Shown: positions 52,005 to 60,298 of the stretch, piece after piece
Position numbering within the stretch: position 1 is the first letter of the stretch
Layout of the letters: every line of letters begins with the position of its first letter
Source of the DNA: Hyphomicrobiales bacterium
Lineage (GTDB): Bacteria; Pseudomonadota; Alphaproteobacteria; Rhizobiales; Rhizobiaceae
Direction of reading: 5' to 3'
Assembly: GCA_900473175.1 (NCBI GenBank)
Contig: UCKM01000014.1
Coordinates: 111,806 to 175,805 of the forward strand
DNA length: 64,000 nucleotides
Position numbers and translations under genes: made by a program
The notes under the pieces: generated by a model
What the model saw: only the letters and a program-made list of their open reading frames with translations
The model's database searches: none
What the model was told of the DNA's origin: nothing

Positions 52005-54512
52005 TCAGCTTTCGCTGCCTTGTTCCAGTGGTTGCCTGCGTCGGGTAACATTCTCGGCGAAAATATTGAGAAAAGCCTCTGGAGATACCGCCCTTCCAAA
52101 CAAGGGTCCCATCCCATAGGTGCAGCCGCATTCGATCAAGGGGGCGATGGCAGCTTCGTCCTTGACGCCAACAGCGGCCGTATACATGCCGAGATCCGCG
52201 GCAAGATTGCAGATCGCGCGCAGCACGGTGCGTTCCCTGCCCGGCTGCTCAATGTTGCGGTGCAGTGATGATCCTGCGATCAGGCACTCGGACTTGACCG
52301 AAGTCATCGCTGTCAGGCTTGTATTGTCCATGCCAAAATGATCGACAGCCAGACGAAACCCCAGCCCCTGCAATTTGTCGAGAGTCCGCAAGATCTGCAC
52401 ATCATCGAGATTGGATGCATTGCGGACAACGATGAACATGACGTCGGCACCGTCGATCTGCCGTTCCCTCTGCAACTCCGTGACCCGTTCGACAAATAAC
52501 GGGTCAAAGAGCTGTACCTGCGAGAGATTGATGCAAACCACCATGGCGTCCCGCGGATAGGCCGTCTTGAAGGAGTGCAGAAATTTGAACGCCTCGCCAA
52601 TTGTAAAAAGCCCAACGTCGCGAATCGAGCCATTCTTTTCAAAAATCGAGAAGAACTCTTTCTGCTTGATCTTTCCAAGCTGGGGATGATTCCAGACGGC
52701 AAAAGTCTGGGCCGAATCAATGATTCCAGTCCGCAACTCTACAATGGGTTGGAACTCAACGGAAAACTCACCTTGCGTAATGGCAAACGCAACATCGCCG
52801 CTTGCCTCCAGTTCTTCCTCCAGATCATGAAGCAGGGCGGGATTGTACCCGACAGCACCTGCACTTTCCGTTTTCTCGGCATAGTGCAGCGCACCGTTCG
52901 CCCGGCGCAGCAGCAGATCAAAACCGAACTTTTCATTCTGCCTGGGGCTGACCGAGGCCGCGATGTCGACGGAGCAGCGGATGCCATTCTCCTCATATGG
53001 CTCACGCAGGGATTCAATCAGCCGGTCCAACTGGCGACTGTCGAGAGCTTCTTCGCCATGGGCAAGAAATGCGATCTCGTGCTCGCTCACGCAGCCAACC
53101 ACGCTTTGAGGAAACGCGCTATGAATGCGGGCGATGTTAAGCGCCACAATCCTTCCGAGCGCCGCCGCGCCCAATACGCTGCTTATATGTGTGTAGTTGC
53201 GTATTTTGATCAGGACGAGTTCAACATGGCCTTCAACGTCCTGCAATGCCGCATATTCGTTGTTCAAGCCGGCACGGTTAAGCGAACCGTTCACCGGATC
53301 GTGGAAAGCGAGAAACTCGAGCCGGCTCTGGTTGCGAAGGAGAGCAACGCGCATGCGCTCGATGCCGGCGGCGAGCCCGGCGATTTCGGTCACCTGTGTC
53401 TTCACATTGATCGGTGTATCGAGCTTGAGATTGCTCACCTCAACGACCGCGCGCGACAACCGCTTGATTGGATTGACGACAAGAGAAGCCGTGACCGCCG
53501 CAAGACCAAGGCTGGCCAGCAGTCCAGCAAGCAGCAGCAGCGGCGTGCTCGAGCTCCAGAGAGCCGGGTGCGACAATTCAGGTCCGAGGGTTAGCGTCAG
53601 GCTCCAGCCTTGAAGATCTCCCATTGTCAGGGGCACTTCCTTGGAAATAAGGCCACTTGAGGCAGCCGCCAACGCGGCATCATCCGGCTCGACGACAAGT
53701 TGGCCGTCACGGACCGAGATGTATTCCCCGGACCTGGTATGGATCGAGATGTTCGAAAAGGCCTTTCCGGTCATGTGCTGGAGGAATGCAGCGATCGGAC
53801 GCAAATCGACATCGACTGAGAGAACGCCCAAAAGCTTTCCTCCCGCATCGTTGATCCTGACAATGCGGGACATGCTCCACTCATTGACCCGCTGCGCCGA
53901 GTTTCCTGGAGCAACGTGCAGGAATGGCGCACTCCAGATCGGTTCCGGACGGATGCTTCCACCCTGATACCAACCGCGTTCCCGGACAATATAGGGGTGG
54001 ATGGTAAAAGCCTTGTCCGGGAATTTCATATTCAGGCGGGTCGGGTCTGAAGCGTCCGTTCTCGCGCTTCCGAGAAATTGCTGATGGTGCTCGCCGGTCT
54101 TGAAGATTCCGGAAAATTGCCCGTCCGCCCCGCCAAATCCTATATAGGACGCCTGTGCAGGGATCTCATCGATGCTTGCAGCCTGCTTTTCCACGATTGC
54201 AAACACACATTCCGAAGTATTGCAGGACGCGGCTTTGATTTCAGCGACCAGCCGATCTACATAGGCGGTCGTCGGCGATATGAGCTGGCCAAGCTCATCG
54301 GCGATGTCGATGGCCATCAATTCCGCGGTGCGCTCAGAATATACCTTGCCCTGGTTGATCCGTTCACTTTGCAGGATCAGGACGAAGCAAACAAAAACCA
54401 GAAGGAGCAGCGCTATGAGCGGCAGTCCAACAAGAGCAATGACCGGGACGCCGAAACGCCTTACGAGTTGTGTGTCCTGACGATCTTGCGCATCCGCGTC
54501 CGCAATATTCAT
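52005..54512 (-). CDS. Membrane dCache-HAMP-GGDEF-EAL protein with degenerate catalytic motifs
   Basis: An 835-residue protein. TM1 is at about residues 20-45. The periplasmic dCache domain holds RERGWYQGG and PIWSAPFLHVAPGN, the usual ligand-pocket signature. TM2 (LLLLAGLLASLGLAAVTASLV) is followed by HAMP. The GGDEF-like domain shows SEHEIAF where GG[DE]EF should be. In the EAL-like domain QTF replaces EAL, DHFG replaces DDFG, and the Lys of KID is missing. Catalysis is therefore unlikely; c-di-GMP or GTP sensing is more plausible. The start at 54512 is chosen over the frame to 54569, which lacks a binding site. Confidence 0.85.
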   Translation of the reverse strand: MNIADADAQDRQDTQLVRRFGVPVIALVGLPLIALLLLVFVCFVLILQSERINQGKVYSERTAELMAIDIADELGQLISPTTAYVDRLVAEIKAASCNTSECVFAIVEKQAASIDEIPAQASYIGFGGADGQFSGIFKTGEHHQQFLGSARTDASDPTRLNMKFPDKAFTIHPYIVRERGWYQGGSIRPEPIWSAPFLHVAPGNSAQRVNEWSMSRIVRINDAGGKLLGVLSVDVDLRPIAAFLQHMTGKAFSNISIHTRSGEYISVRDGQLVVEPDDAALAAASSGLISKEVPLTMGDLQGWSLTLTLGPELSHPALWSSSTPLLLLAGLLASLGLAAVTASLVVNPIKRLSRAVVEVSNLKLDTPINVKTQVTEIAGLAAGIERMRVALLRNQSRLEFLAFHDPVNGSLNRAGLNNEYAALQDVEGHVELVLIKIRNYTHISSVLGAAALGRIVALNIARIHSAFPQSVVGCVSEHEIAFLAHGEEALDSRQLDRLIESLREPYEENGIRCSVDIAASVSPRQNEKFGFDLLLRRANGALHYAEKTESAGAVGYNPALLHDLEEELEASGDVAFAITQGEFSVEFQPIVELRTGIIDSAQTFAVWNHPQLGKIKQKEFFSIFEKNGSIRDVGLFTIGEAFKFLHSFKTAYPRDAMVVCINLSQVQLFDPLFVERVTELQRERQIDGADVMFIVVRNASNLDDVQILRTLDKLQGLGFRLAVDHFGMDNTSLTAMTSVKSECLIAGSSLHRNIEQPGRERTVLRAICNLAADLGMYTAAVGVKDEAAIAPLIECGCTYGMGPLFGRAVSPEAFLNIFAENVTRRRQPLEQGSES

Positions 54513-54752
54513 CAAACTGGTTCCTAAAAGCGCATGAAATATCGATAAAGTACAATTGCAAGGTAACATTGGGGCGCAACTGCGGGCGCACCGGGCGCCA
54601 GTTATTCAAAACGCATCAATCAACTCGCTTTGCTTGTTATCGAAATGCCATGCAAATAACAATAGATCTCTGAATCTTGGTTCCTTATGCCTATCCTTTG
54701 CAACGCACAATTGCAAGATTCAACTTATGTGCACATCACCGGGATACGGCTG
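54513..54752. other. Intergenic region downstream of repC with repeats
   Basis: 240 bp with no supported gene. It holds an 11-base direct repeat (ACAATTGCAAG at 54552 and 54707) and an inverted repeat TGAATCTTG/CAAGATTCA (54671-54679 and 54714-54722). TTGCAA recurs at 54698 and 54711. Such clusters can be partition or terminator elements of the replicon. Confidence 0.55.
54671..54722. repeat. Inverted repeat 30 bp downstream of repC
   Basis: TGAATCTTG (54671-54679) and CAAGATTCA (54714-54722) are perfectly complementary, with a 34-base interior containing two TTGCAA units. It could be the repC terminator or part of a centromere-like site; there is no T-run. Confidence 0.55.
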
Positions 54753-56075
54753 TCATTCGAGTGCTGTCCGCCGTTGGCCCTGAAGCGCCTTTATGACCGG
54801 AAGCACCGAATATTGGCCAATTTCGGCCCTGTCGGTCAGCGCTCTGAGGTAACCGCCAGGCGAACGGATTTCTTCCAAGCGTTCGAGGATGGCAGCGATC
54901 GTAATTGAGGCGTTGACCTCACCCATGGCGGCACGCGCGCGCTCCCATGCATCCGGCGACACACCCAGCATCGAGCGGACAAGCCCAGCCGTCTGAGTTA
55001 AGTCTCGCCAGTCCGATATTCCATCGCGGGCATAATCGCGTATTTGCGGGCAGGCGCGCAGCACCGCCTCAAGTTGCATGGGGCTCGCCGCTCCGTCCAT
55101 TCTCATCCCGTTTGCTCCGGGATCCGTCTCGCCATGGTCGCGCATACGCCTGGCAGCCTGCAAGCGTTTGCGTATTTGCGTCATTGCTGCCGTTCTGCCT
55201 GAATCTGTAGCTGCGGCCTCTGGTTTTGCCGATTGCTTCTGGCCGTTTTCTTGTGCCCATTCATGATGGTGGTCTATATCTGAATTCTGAATATGGTGCT
55301 CAAAAGAAGAGTCACTGCCGCTCATTTCTTCATCTGACAAAGCTGACAAATAAGCTTTCTCGACCTTGGCCCTAAGCGCCGCCAGCGCAGTACACCGCAC
55401 GCGAAGCGTCTCCAATGGCAGGTGTCTGCTCACACGGCCCGACAGGCCAACGAGTTCGTCGGCATACCCTTCCCAGTCGCCGAAGCGGGCTTCGTTGAGG
55501 CCAGCATCGATCGTCTTGGATATATCCCGCAGATGGATGGTTATCTCGCTGCGCACCCGTTGGATGCTCCGTGCCAAATCCCGCGCCAGCGCGGCATGGG
55601 CCTCGATCTCATCCCGCCTCAGCGCTAAAGGGGAAACATCAAAGCCGAAGGCATGTTCGATCTCGCCCGTGTCGCCCCGTCGCGCATAGCGTTTGCCGTT
55701 GGGACTATCGCGCCGAATGATCAACTCGGCTTCGACAAGCGCCGCCAGATGCCGGCGTATCGTTGCCGAAGACATCCCACGCGTCCGGATAGAGAGTTCC
55801 GCATTCGACGGAAACACGATTATTGGCGCACTGCCGTCAAGCAGCGTGTCCGGATAAAAGCTCAAGAGCGCCTCCAGGACCGCGATTGTCCTGTCGGATA
55901 GGAAATATGCCGCGCGCGCCTCGGTCAGCGAACGCAGAAGCCCCCATTTTTCCGGATGATTTCCATCATCTCGCGCCCGTTTTTCCCGGGCGCGCGCTGT
56001 CTTTTCCTGCGCCGCAAACATGGCGTGCGAAAGCGATCGCCCGCCAAACGGCGTCGTTGCAAAACGATCAGTCAT
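54753..56075 (-). CDS. repC: Replication initiator RepC
   Basis: A 440-residue repABC replication initiator. Family features are FATTPFGGRSLSHAMFA, KWGLLRSLTEARAAYFLSDRTIAVLEALLSFYP, the DNA-binding part SNAELSIRTRGMSSATIRRHLAALVEAELIIRRDSPNGKRYARR, and a C-terminal helix bundle. The origin of replication is usually inside repC. I place the start at ATG 56075, where GAGG stands nine bases upstream; the alternative is a TTG at 56099. The Shine-Dalgarno lies in a small palindrome (56084-56096), and a ctRNA gene fills the repB-repC gap. Confidence 0.95.
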   Translation of the reverse strand: MTDRFATTPFGGRSLSHAMFAAQEKTARAREKRARDDGNHPEKWGLLRSLTEARAAYFLSDRTIAVLEALLSFYPDTLLDGSAPIIVFPSNAELSIRTRGMSSATIRRHLAALVEAELIIRRDSPNGKRYARRGDTGEIEHAFGFDVSPLALRRDEIEAHAALARDLARSIQRVRSEITIHLRDISKTIDAGLNEARFGDWEGYADELVGLSGRVSRHLPLETLRVRCTALAALRAKVEKAYLSALSDEEMSGSDSSFEHHIQNSDIDHHHEWAQENGQKQSAKPEAAATDSGRTAAMTQIRKRLQAARRMRDHGETDPGANGMRMDGAASPMQLEAVLRACPQIRDYARDGISDWRDLTQTAGLVRSMLGVSPDAWERARAAMGEVNASITIAAILERLEEIRSPGGYLRALTDRAEIGQYSVLPVIKALQGQRRTALE

Positions 56076-56083
56076 GCTCTCTA

Positions 56084-56096
56084 CCTCAAATTGAGG
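56084..56096 (-). promoter_or_regulatory. Palindrome masking the repC Shine-Dalgarno
   Basis: CCTCAA (56084-56089), A, TTGAGG (56091-56096): 6 bp arms. On the minus strand GAGG of the repC ribosome binding site is in the second arm. If folded, CCTC pairs with GAGG and blocks initiation, the expected S-loop behaviour in repABC leaders. Confidence 0.6.
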
Positions 56097-56159
56097 CAAG
56101 CAAAAGGTGTTGCCGGAACGCGTCCGACTCTTGACAAGTCTGAGTGGAAGTGATTCTCT

Positions 56160-56216
56160 CGAATTGCTACATTGAAGAGGGCTTCCGGGGCGGTGACGTT
56201 CTGGGGGCCTTTTTTC
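56160..56216 (+). ncRNA. Counter-transcribed antisense RNA (ctRNA/IncA) of the repABC cassette
   Basis: A promoter-like TTGACA (56131-56136) on the plus strand is followed by a weak -10 region near 56152-56158. A terminator-like stem pairs about 56175-56186 (AAGAGGGCTTCC) with 56203-56214 (GGGGGCCTTTTT), followed by a run of T's. The predicted RNA of about 57 bases runs opposite to repB-repC, as in the antisense RNAs that repress repC in p42d and pTi. The start is uncertain because the -10 box is poor. Confidence 0.7.
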
Positions 56217-56279
56217 TTGCCGTTGTTCCTTCTCTTTTCTATCGGTTCAACACTTACGCATAACGCAGCGTGGCGGGTA

Positions 56280-57350
56280 TCAGCCCCGCTTCTCGTTCTT
56301 GAATCGGCTTAGAAGTTTCTCAAGCTCTTCCGCGACGAATTCGGCAAAGCCGTCTGGCGCGTGCTCGGCAAAGGTGAGAATGCGTTTGCCATTGTCGAAT
56401 TGCAGGCGCCCCAATGAACCGGGTTCGATTGTCTCAGTCTTCGGGACAGCCTTGTCGACGCGCGGCGCCGGCAGCGGCAAGGGTTGCTCGAGCTTGGAGA
56501 GTTTTTCGAAGATGCGATTGAAGCGCGTATTGCTGTCGGCGGCCTTGAATGCCTCGAGGGCAACCTCCGCCAACGCCGCCTCACCCGCACCATCCGATTT
56601 GAGCAGTTCCACGAGCCTCACCCAGCGGGGCCGGCCGACTTTCGGCGCCGGGCCTATTGCCCGCACGATGGGCGCTGGTACTGCACTTGCCACCTGCAGA
56701 AACCGGGTCATTTCCGACTTGTCGAGCGACAAGGCGTCCTGGACAAGTCCGCGTTCGAAGCCGCGCTCGACAAGATTGCGGGCGAAGAAGGCGCGCTCGA
56801 TAAAGGACAGGTCGCGCCGTTCGGTGTTTTCCTTGCCCTGGGCCAGGACCAGCTGCGCATCCGTCAAATCGCGCACGATGGCCTGCACAGGTTTGCCTAC
56901 CCGCGCAGCAGCCTTGAGGCGGCGATGCCCGTAGGCCGTCTGGTAATGGCCTTGCCTTTCAGGATGCGGCCGAACCAGGATCGGCACCTGCTGGCCATTC
57001 AGCCGTATGCTTTCGACCAATTCCTCAAATGTTTCGTCGAGCATCGTATCGTGGCTGAGACGATCCTCGATGAACGAACTCTCGACGAGAGCCGGATCGA
57101 GATCGACGACACGTTCGCTGCCCTCAAAGCTTTCCTTGAGCCGCCTTGCATCCTCGAGCTCACGCGATATTCCGCCGAGCGACAGGCCCATGGCCTTGAC
57201 CGCGCCTGACGCTGTCCGCGGCTTGAGCGGCTCGACATTTGCGTTTGGCGATGCCGGCGCGTTGTGGGCCGGGTCATGCTCGGGTGCCGGTGCTGCCTCT
57301 ACCGTTCCGAACAATGCGCGAAGCTGGTCCCTGCGGTTCTTGTCCATCAT
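56280..57350 (-). CDS. repB: Plasmid partitioning protein RepB
   Basis: A 356-residue ParB-like partition protein. Motifs are VESIRLNGQQVPILVRPHP, GHRRLKAAARVGKPVQAIVRDLTDAQLV, and the helix-turn-helix area LDKSEMTRFLQVASAVPAPIVRAIGPAPKVGRPRW. It binds parS sites and interacts with RepA for plasmid segregation. It follows repA with 7 bp between. The ATG at 57350 is followed at once by a second Met codon. No close family alternative. Confidence 0.94.
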   Translation of the reverse strand: MMDKNRRDQLRALFGTVEAAPAPEHDPAHNAPASPNANVEPLKPRTASGAVKAMGLSLGGISRELEDARRLKESFEGSERVVDLDPALVESSFIEDRLSHDTMLDETFEELVESIRLNGQQVPILVRPHPERQGHYQTAYGHRRLKAAARVGKPVQAIVRDLTDAQLVLAQGKENTERRDLSFIERAFFARNLVERGFERGLVQDALSLDKSEMTRFLQVASAVPAPIVRAIGPAPKVGRPRWVRLVELLKSDGAGEAALAEVALEAFKAADSNTRFNRIFEKLSKLEQPLPLPAPRVDKAVPKTETIEPGSLGRLQFDNGKRILTFAEHAPDGFAEFVAEELEKLLSRFKNEKRG

Positions 57351-57357
57351 CCTCTCC

Positions 57358-58659
57358 TCACCCCGGCCTGTTCCAGGCCTTGAAGATGAGGCCCTGGATT
57401 TCAGAGTTGACGGAGGTCAGCGATTCAATAGCCCGGTCATAGGTGGCGCGGGTAAAACTGTCGCGCGAGACTTCATAAAGCGTTTGCTTGGTAAGACCCG
57501 CATCCGAGAAGGCCGTCGATTTCACCACCGACGAAGTCAGAACCCGATCGCCGAACAGAGAGCGCAGGAAACCCGCGATCTGTTGCTGCGGGGCATCGTT
57601 CGGTTCGAAGCGGGTTATCAGGTAGCGCATGAAGTCGAAGTTCAACTCACCTCCAGCTTCGCGCACGACCGCAAGAAGATCTGCTGTCATGAACAGGAAT
57701 TGGCTCATAGACGCGACATCCAGCATTTGCGGATGCACTGTGACGAGCACTGAGGTGGCCGCGCAAAGCGCCGAGAGTGTCAAGAACCCCAGCTGCGGCG
57801 GGCAGTCGATGACGACCACGTCATAATCGTCCGACACAGTATCCAACGCGGCCTGAACGCGCGCGAAGAACAATTGCTGTTCGACACTCTGCTGCGCCCC
57901 ATGCTGGCGATCGGCAAGCATTTGCGGCGTCGTGTGCTCAAATTCCTGCAGCTCGAGATTGCCGGGAATGAGGTCGAGGCCATCGAAATAGGTTTTGCAG
58001 ATGATGTCGCGCAACGGACGGCGCTCACCGTCATAGCGGATCGCACCATAAAGCGTATCGTTGCCAGTAAGATCCAGTTCCGGCTGATAGCCGAACAACG
58101 CCGACATCGAAGCCTGCGGGTCGAGGTCGACCGCAAGCACGCGAAACCCGGCCATGGCCAGATGCTGGGCCAGATGGGCGCTGGTCGTCGTCTTGCCCGA
58201 ACCGCCCTTGAAATTGGTGACCGCGATCACCTGCATGTGCTCGCCGGCACTGGCGTCGCGATGCGGCAGATAGGTCTTTGCCTTGGCACCGCCGGCGTCC
58301 GCCAGATGGCGGCGCAGCGCATTGATCTCGGCCAGGGTGTAAAGCCTGCGACCGCCACTGCCGGTTTCCGGCTGCGGCCCTTCGCCCGCAATGGAAAGCT
58401 GGCGCAGATATCCATCCGACACGCCGATCAGCTTCGCCGCCTCGCCACTGGTGAATTTGCGCAAGGTCTTTTGTGCCGTGGGCGGAAACAGGCGGCTGCG
58501 CATGGCCTGCAATTGAGCCGAGAGCATTTCCGCGTCCGCAGCGATGGCCCGGTCGGCCGATATGGCAGCAGACAGGGATGGAGCGCCCGCGGGTTGCGCT
58601 CCATCGTGTTGTTTTGTCTGTACCGGGTTCATTATAGTCACGTGTTGATCCTGCGCCAT
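57358..58659 (-). CDS. repA: Plasmid partitioning protein RepA (ParA-type ATPase)
   Basis: A 433-residue ParA-like ATPase. Deviant Walker A is FKGGSGKTTTSAHLAQHL, and DLDPQASMSALFGY and VVVIDCPPQLGFLTL are the other ATPase motifs. The N-terminal part has a helix-turn-helix (GEAAKLIGVSDGYLRQLSIAG) that should bind the repABC promoter for autorepression. Family length is about 400, so the start could be the ATG at 58632 (nine residues in). It is the first gene of the cassette, preceded by 265 bp with palindromes. Confidence 0.95.
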   Translation of the reverse strand: MAQDQHVTIMNPVQTKQHDGAQPAGAPSLSAAISADRAIAADAEMLSAQLQAMRSRLFPPTAQKTLRKFTSGEAAKLIGVSDGYLRQLSIAGEGPQPETGSGGRRLYTLAEINALRRHLADAGGAKAKTYLPHRDASAGEHMQVIAVTNFKGGSGKTTTSAHLAQHLAMAGFRVLAVDLDPQASMSALFGYQPELDLTGNDTLYGAIRYDGERRPLRDIICKTYFDGLDLIPGNLELQEFEHTTPQMLADRQHGAQQSVEQQLFFARVQAALDTVSDDYDVVVIDCPPQLGFLTLSALCAATSVLVTVHPQMLDVASMSQFLFMTADLLAVVREAGGELNFDFMRYLITRFEPNDAPQQQIAGFLRSLFGDRVLTSSVVKSTAFSDAGLTKQTLYEVSRDSFTRATYDRAIESLTSVNSEIQGLIFKAWNRPG

Positions 58660-58750
58660 TTAAGTCAAATCTTGCCGGCGCGCGGGAACCATGCGCCGAT
58701 TCGATAGAAAAACCAAAGGGGTAACGCTGGACAACAATTTAACGCCGCGT

Positions 58751-58768
58751 TGCGGTACTAACACCGCA
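58751..58768. promoter_or_regulatory. Palindrome in the repA promoter region
   Basis: TGCGGT (58751-58756) and ACCGCA (58763-58768) are perfectly complementary around ACTAAC. It lies 90-110 bp upstream of the repA ATG and could be the RepA/RepB operator. Confidence 0.45.
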
Positions 58769-58855
58769 GAATATCTCTAACGCTTATTTGACCGGATACC
58801 CCTGAAAACCGTAACCAAACTGGGGAAAGAACCGAGTCGCGTCAAGAACTTTATA

Positions 58856-58871
58856 GTTAACGCAAATTAAC
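58856..58871. promoter_or_regulatory. Candidate parS-like site upstream of repA
   Basis: A 16-base sequence of the form GTT-N10-AAC with arms GTTAA and TTAAC. It has the length of repABC parS sites, but the central part does not match the known consensus GTTNNCNGCNGNNAAC well, so confidence is low. Confidence 0.3.
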
Positions 58872-58924
58872 CATTTTGGCAGTCGCGAAGCGTGGCCTGC
58901 TGGCCCTCTGACAATGATGTCAGC

Positions 58925-59200
58925 TCACGCCGTTGGTGCGAACCGCGCCCTTGAACGCTCGCGCAGCTTCTCGGCTTCAACCGCGCGATCGCGCGCCGGG
59001 GCATGGGTATGCAGCGACGAGAGCAGCCGCCGCGCGGCCTCGGCGACCTCCATGACAGCCCGGTCGAAGGCTTCCGCATTCGCCTGCGACGGCTTGTTGA
59101 AGCCGGAAAGCTTGCGGACGAACTGAAGGGCCGACGCGTCGATTTCGTCGCTCGTCGCGGGCGGCTCGAAGTTGAACAGTGTCTTGATGTTGCGGCACAT
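58925..59200 (-). CDS. DUF2277 family protein
   Basis: A 91-residue protein with the DUF2277 start MCRNIKTLFNFEPPATSDEI, then ALQFVRKLSGFNKPSQAN, EVAEAARRLLSSLHT and a basic tail. Family members of the same length and order occur in many Actinobacteria and Proteobacteria. Cys2 in the MCRNIK motif is conserved and may bind metal or be redox-active, but no function is established. It stands alone between repA and a methyltransferase gene. Confidence 0.85.
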   Translation of the reverse strand: MCRNIKTLFNFEPPATSDEIDASALQFVRKLSGFNKPSQANAEAFDRAVMEVAEAARRLLSSLHTHAPARDRAVEAEKLRERSRARFAPTA

Positions 59201-59429
59201 TCGCTATCTCCTGCTTGAAAACAGAACGGCGGGCGTCCCTGGGGGGCATCCCAGATTGCTAACCACGAGAACATGGCGTCCCGCCGCTAACCGATACAGG
59301 CCTATCGAACCGCCAATCTGCTGATTTTGCAAGTTCCATCCGCCCGCGCGGCGCCGGCGATGTTTCGCTCCTTGCACAGACAGCGTATAATTTCCCCAAC
59401 CACGTGCTCGTCCTGGATTGGAACGCCCA

Positions 59430-60254
59430 ATGACTACTGAAGAGCAAGTCGCACGGTACTATACCCATGGCTCGCTTGAGCGAACGATCCTCGACGCCTT
59501 GGCCGCAAGCGGCAAGGACATCGACAACCTGGCTGCTTCCGATCTCTCGCTCATTGACGAGTTTCACCTGGGATGGCGCGCGGCAACCGTGGAGCTCGGC
59601 AAGGATCTTGGACTCCTCCCGCAGATGCATCTGCTGGATGTCGGCTGCGGCATTGGTGGGCCGGCACGCTATCTTGCCGAGACCTATGAATGCCGCGTCA
59701 CCGGCGTCGATCTCACCGAAGAATTCGTCGAAGTGGCCCAGGCGCTGACAGATCGCTGCGGACTCGATGACAGGATCGAGTACCATCAGGCAAGTGCTCT
59801 GGCATTGCCGTTCGATGAGGGGAGCTTCGATGCCGCCAGCCTCATTCATGTCGGAATGAACATTGCCGACAAAGCCACGCTCTTTGCGGAAGTGCACCGA
59901 GTGCTCAAACCTGGCGGCCGCTTTGCGGTCTACGATATCATGCGCATCCAGGATGCGCCGCTGAACTATCCCATGCCTTGGGCCGAGACGAGTGAAACAA
60001 GTTTTGTCGAAACGCCCGACACCTATCGGACATTGCTGACAGCACAAGGTTTCGCAATCGAACAGGAACAGAGCCGCCGTGAACTGGCAATGCGGCTCAG
60101 CCGCGAGATGCGAGACAAGGCTGCTGTTGAAGGTCCTCCTGTTCTAGGACTCGGGGTCATCATCGGCCCCTCCGCCAAACCGCGGATGGCGAATGTTTTC
60201 GAAGCATTGGACGCGGGTATCATTGCACCAATGCAGATCATTGCACGGGCATGA
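59430..60254 (+). CDS. Class I SAM-dependent methyltransferase
   Basis: A 274-residue protein with the SAM-binding motif LLDVGCGIGGPARYLA (about residues 67-82), the acidic loop GVDLTEEFVEVA and the post-I stretch ASALALPFDEGSFDAASLIH. The remainder (VHRVLKPGGRFAVYDIMRI) is typical of UbiE/COQ5- and cyclopropane-like methyltransferases. The ATG at 59430 is used; a start at 59418 adds four residues. It lies between the DUF2277 gene and the nitroreductase gene; the substrate is unknown. Confidence 0.85.
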   Translation: MTTEEQVARYYTHGSLERTILDALAASGKDIDNLAASDLSLIDEFHLGWRAATVELGKDLGLLPQMHLLDVGCGIGGPARYLAETYECRVTGVDLTEEFVEVAQALTDRCGLDDRIEYHQASALALPFDEGSFDAASLIHVGMNIADKATLFAEVHRVLKPGGRFAVYDIMRIQDAPLNYPMPWAETSETSFVETPDTYRTLLTAQGFAIEQEQSRRELAMRLSREMRDKAAVEGPPVLGLGVIIGPSAKPRMANVFEALDAGIIAPMQIIARA

Positions 60255-60298
60255 TGCGCTGGCAGTTACTGGCAAGTGTCAGCGTCCGGCGCCCTCGC

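Larger units (their letters stand above)
58660..58924. other. Region upstream of repA (promoter/operator)
   Basis: 265 bp with no gene. It includes the palindrome TGCGGT-actaac-ACCGCA (58751-58768) and the GTTAA/TTAAC inverted repeat (58856-58871). These are candidate RepA operators or a parS-like site. AT-rich stretches suggest the repABC promoter near 58780-58860, on the minus strand. Confidence 0.55.

Noticed and set aside
58856..58871. Confident parS site
   Set aside because: The outer bases fit GTT-N10-AAC, but the core does not match the known repABC consensus, so it is kept only as a low-confidence candidate.
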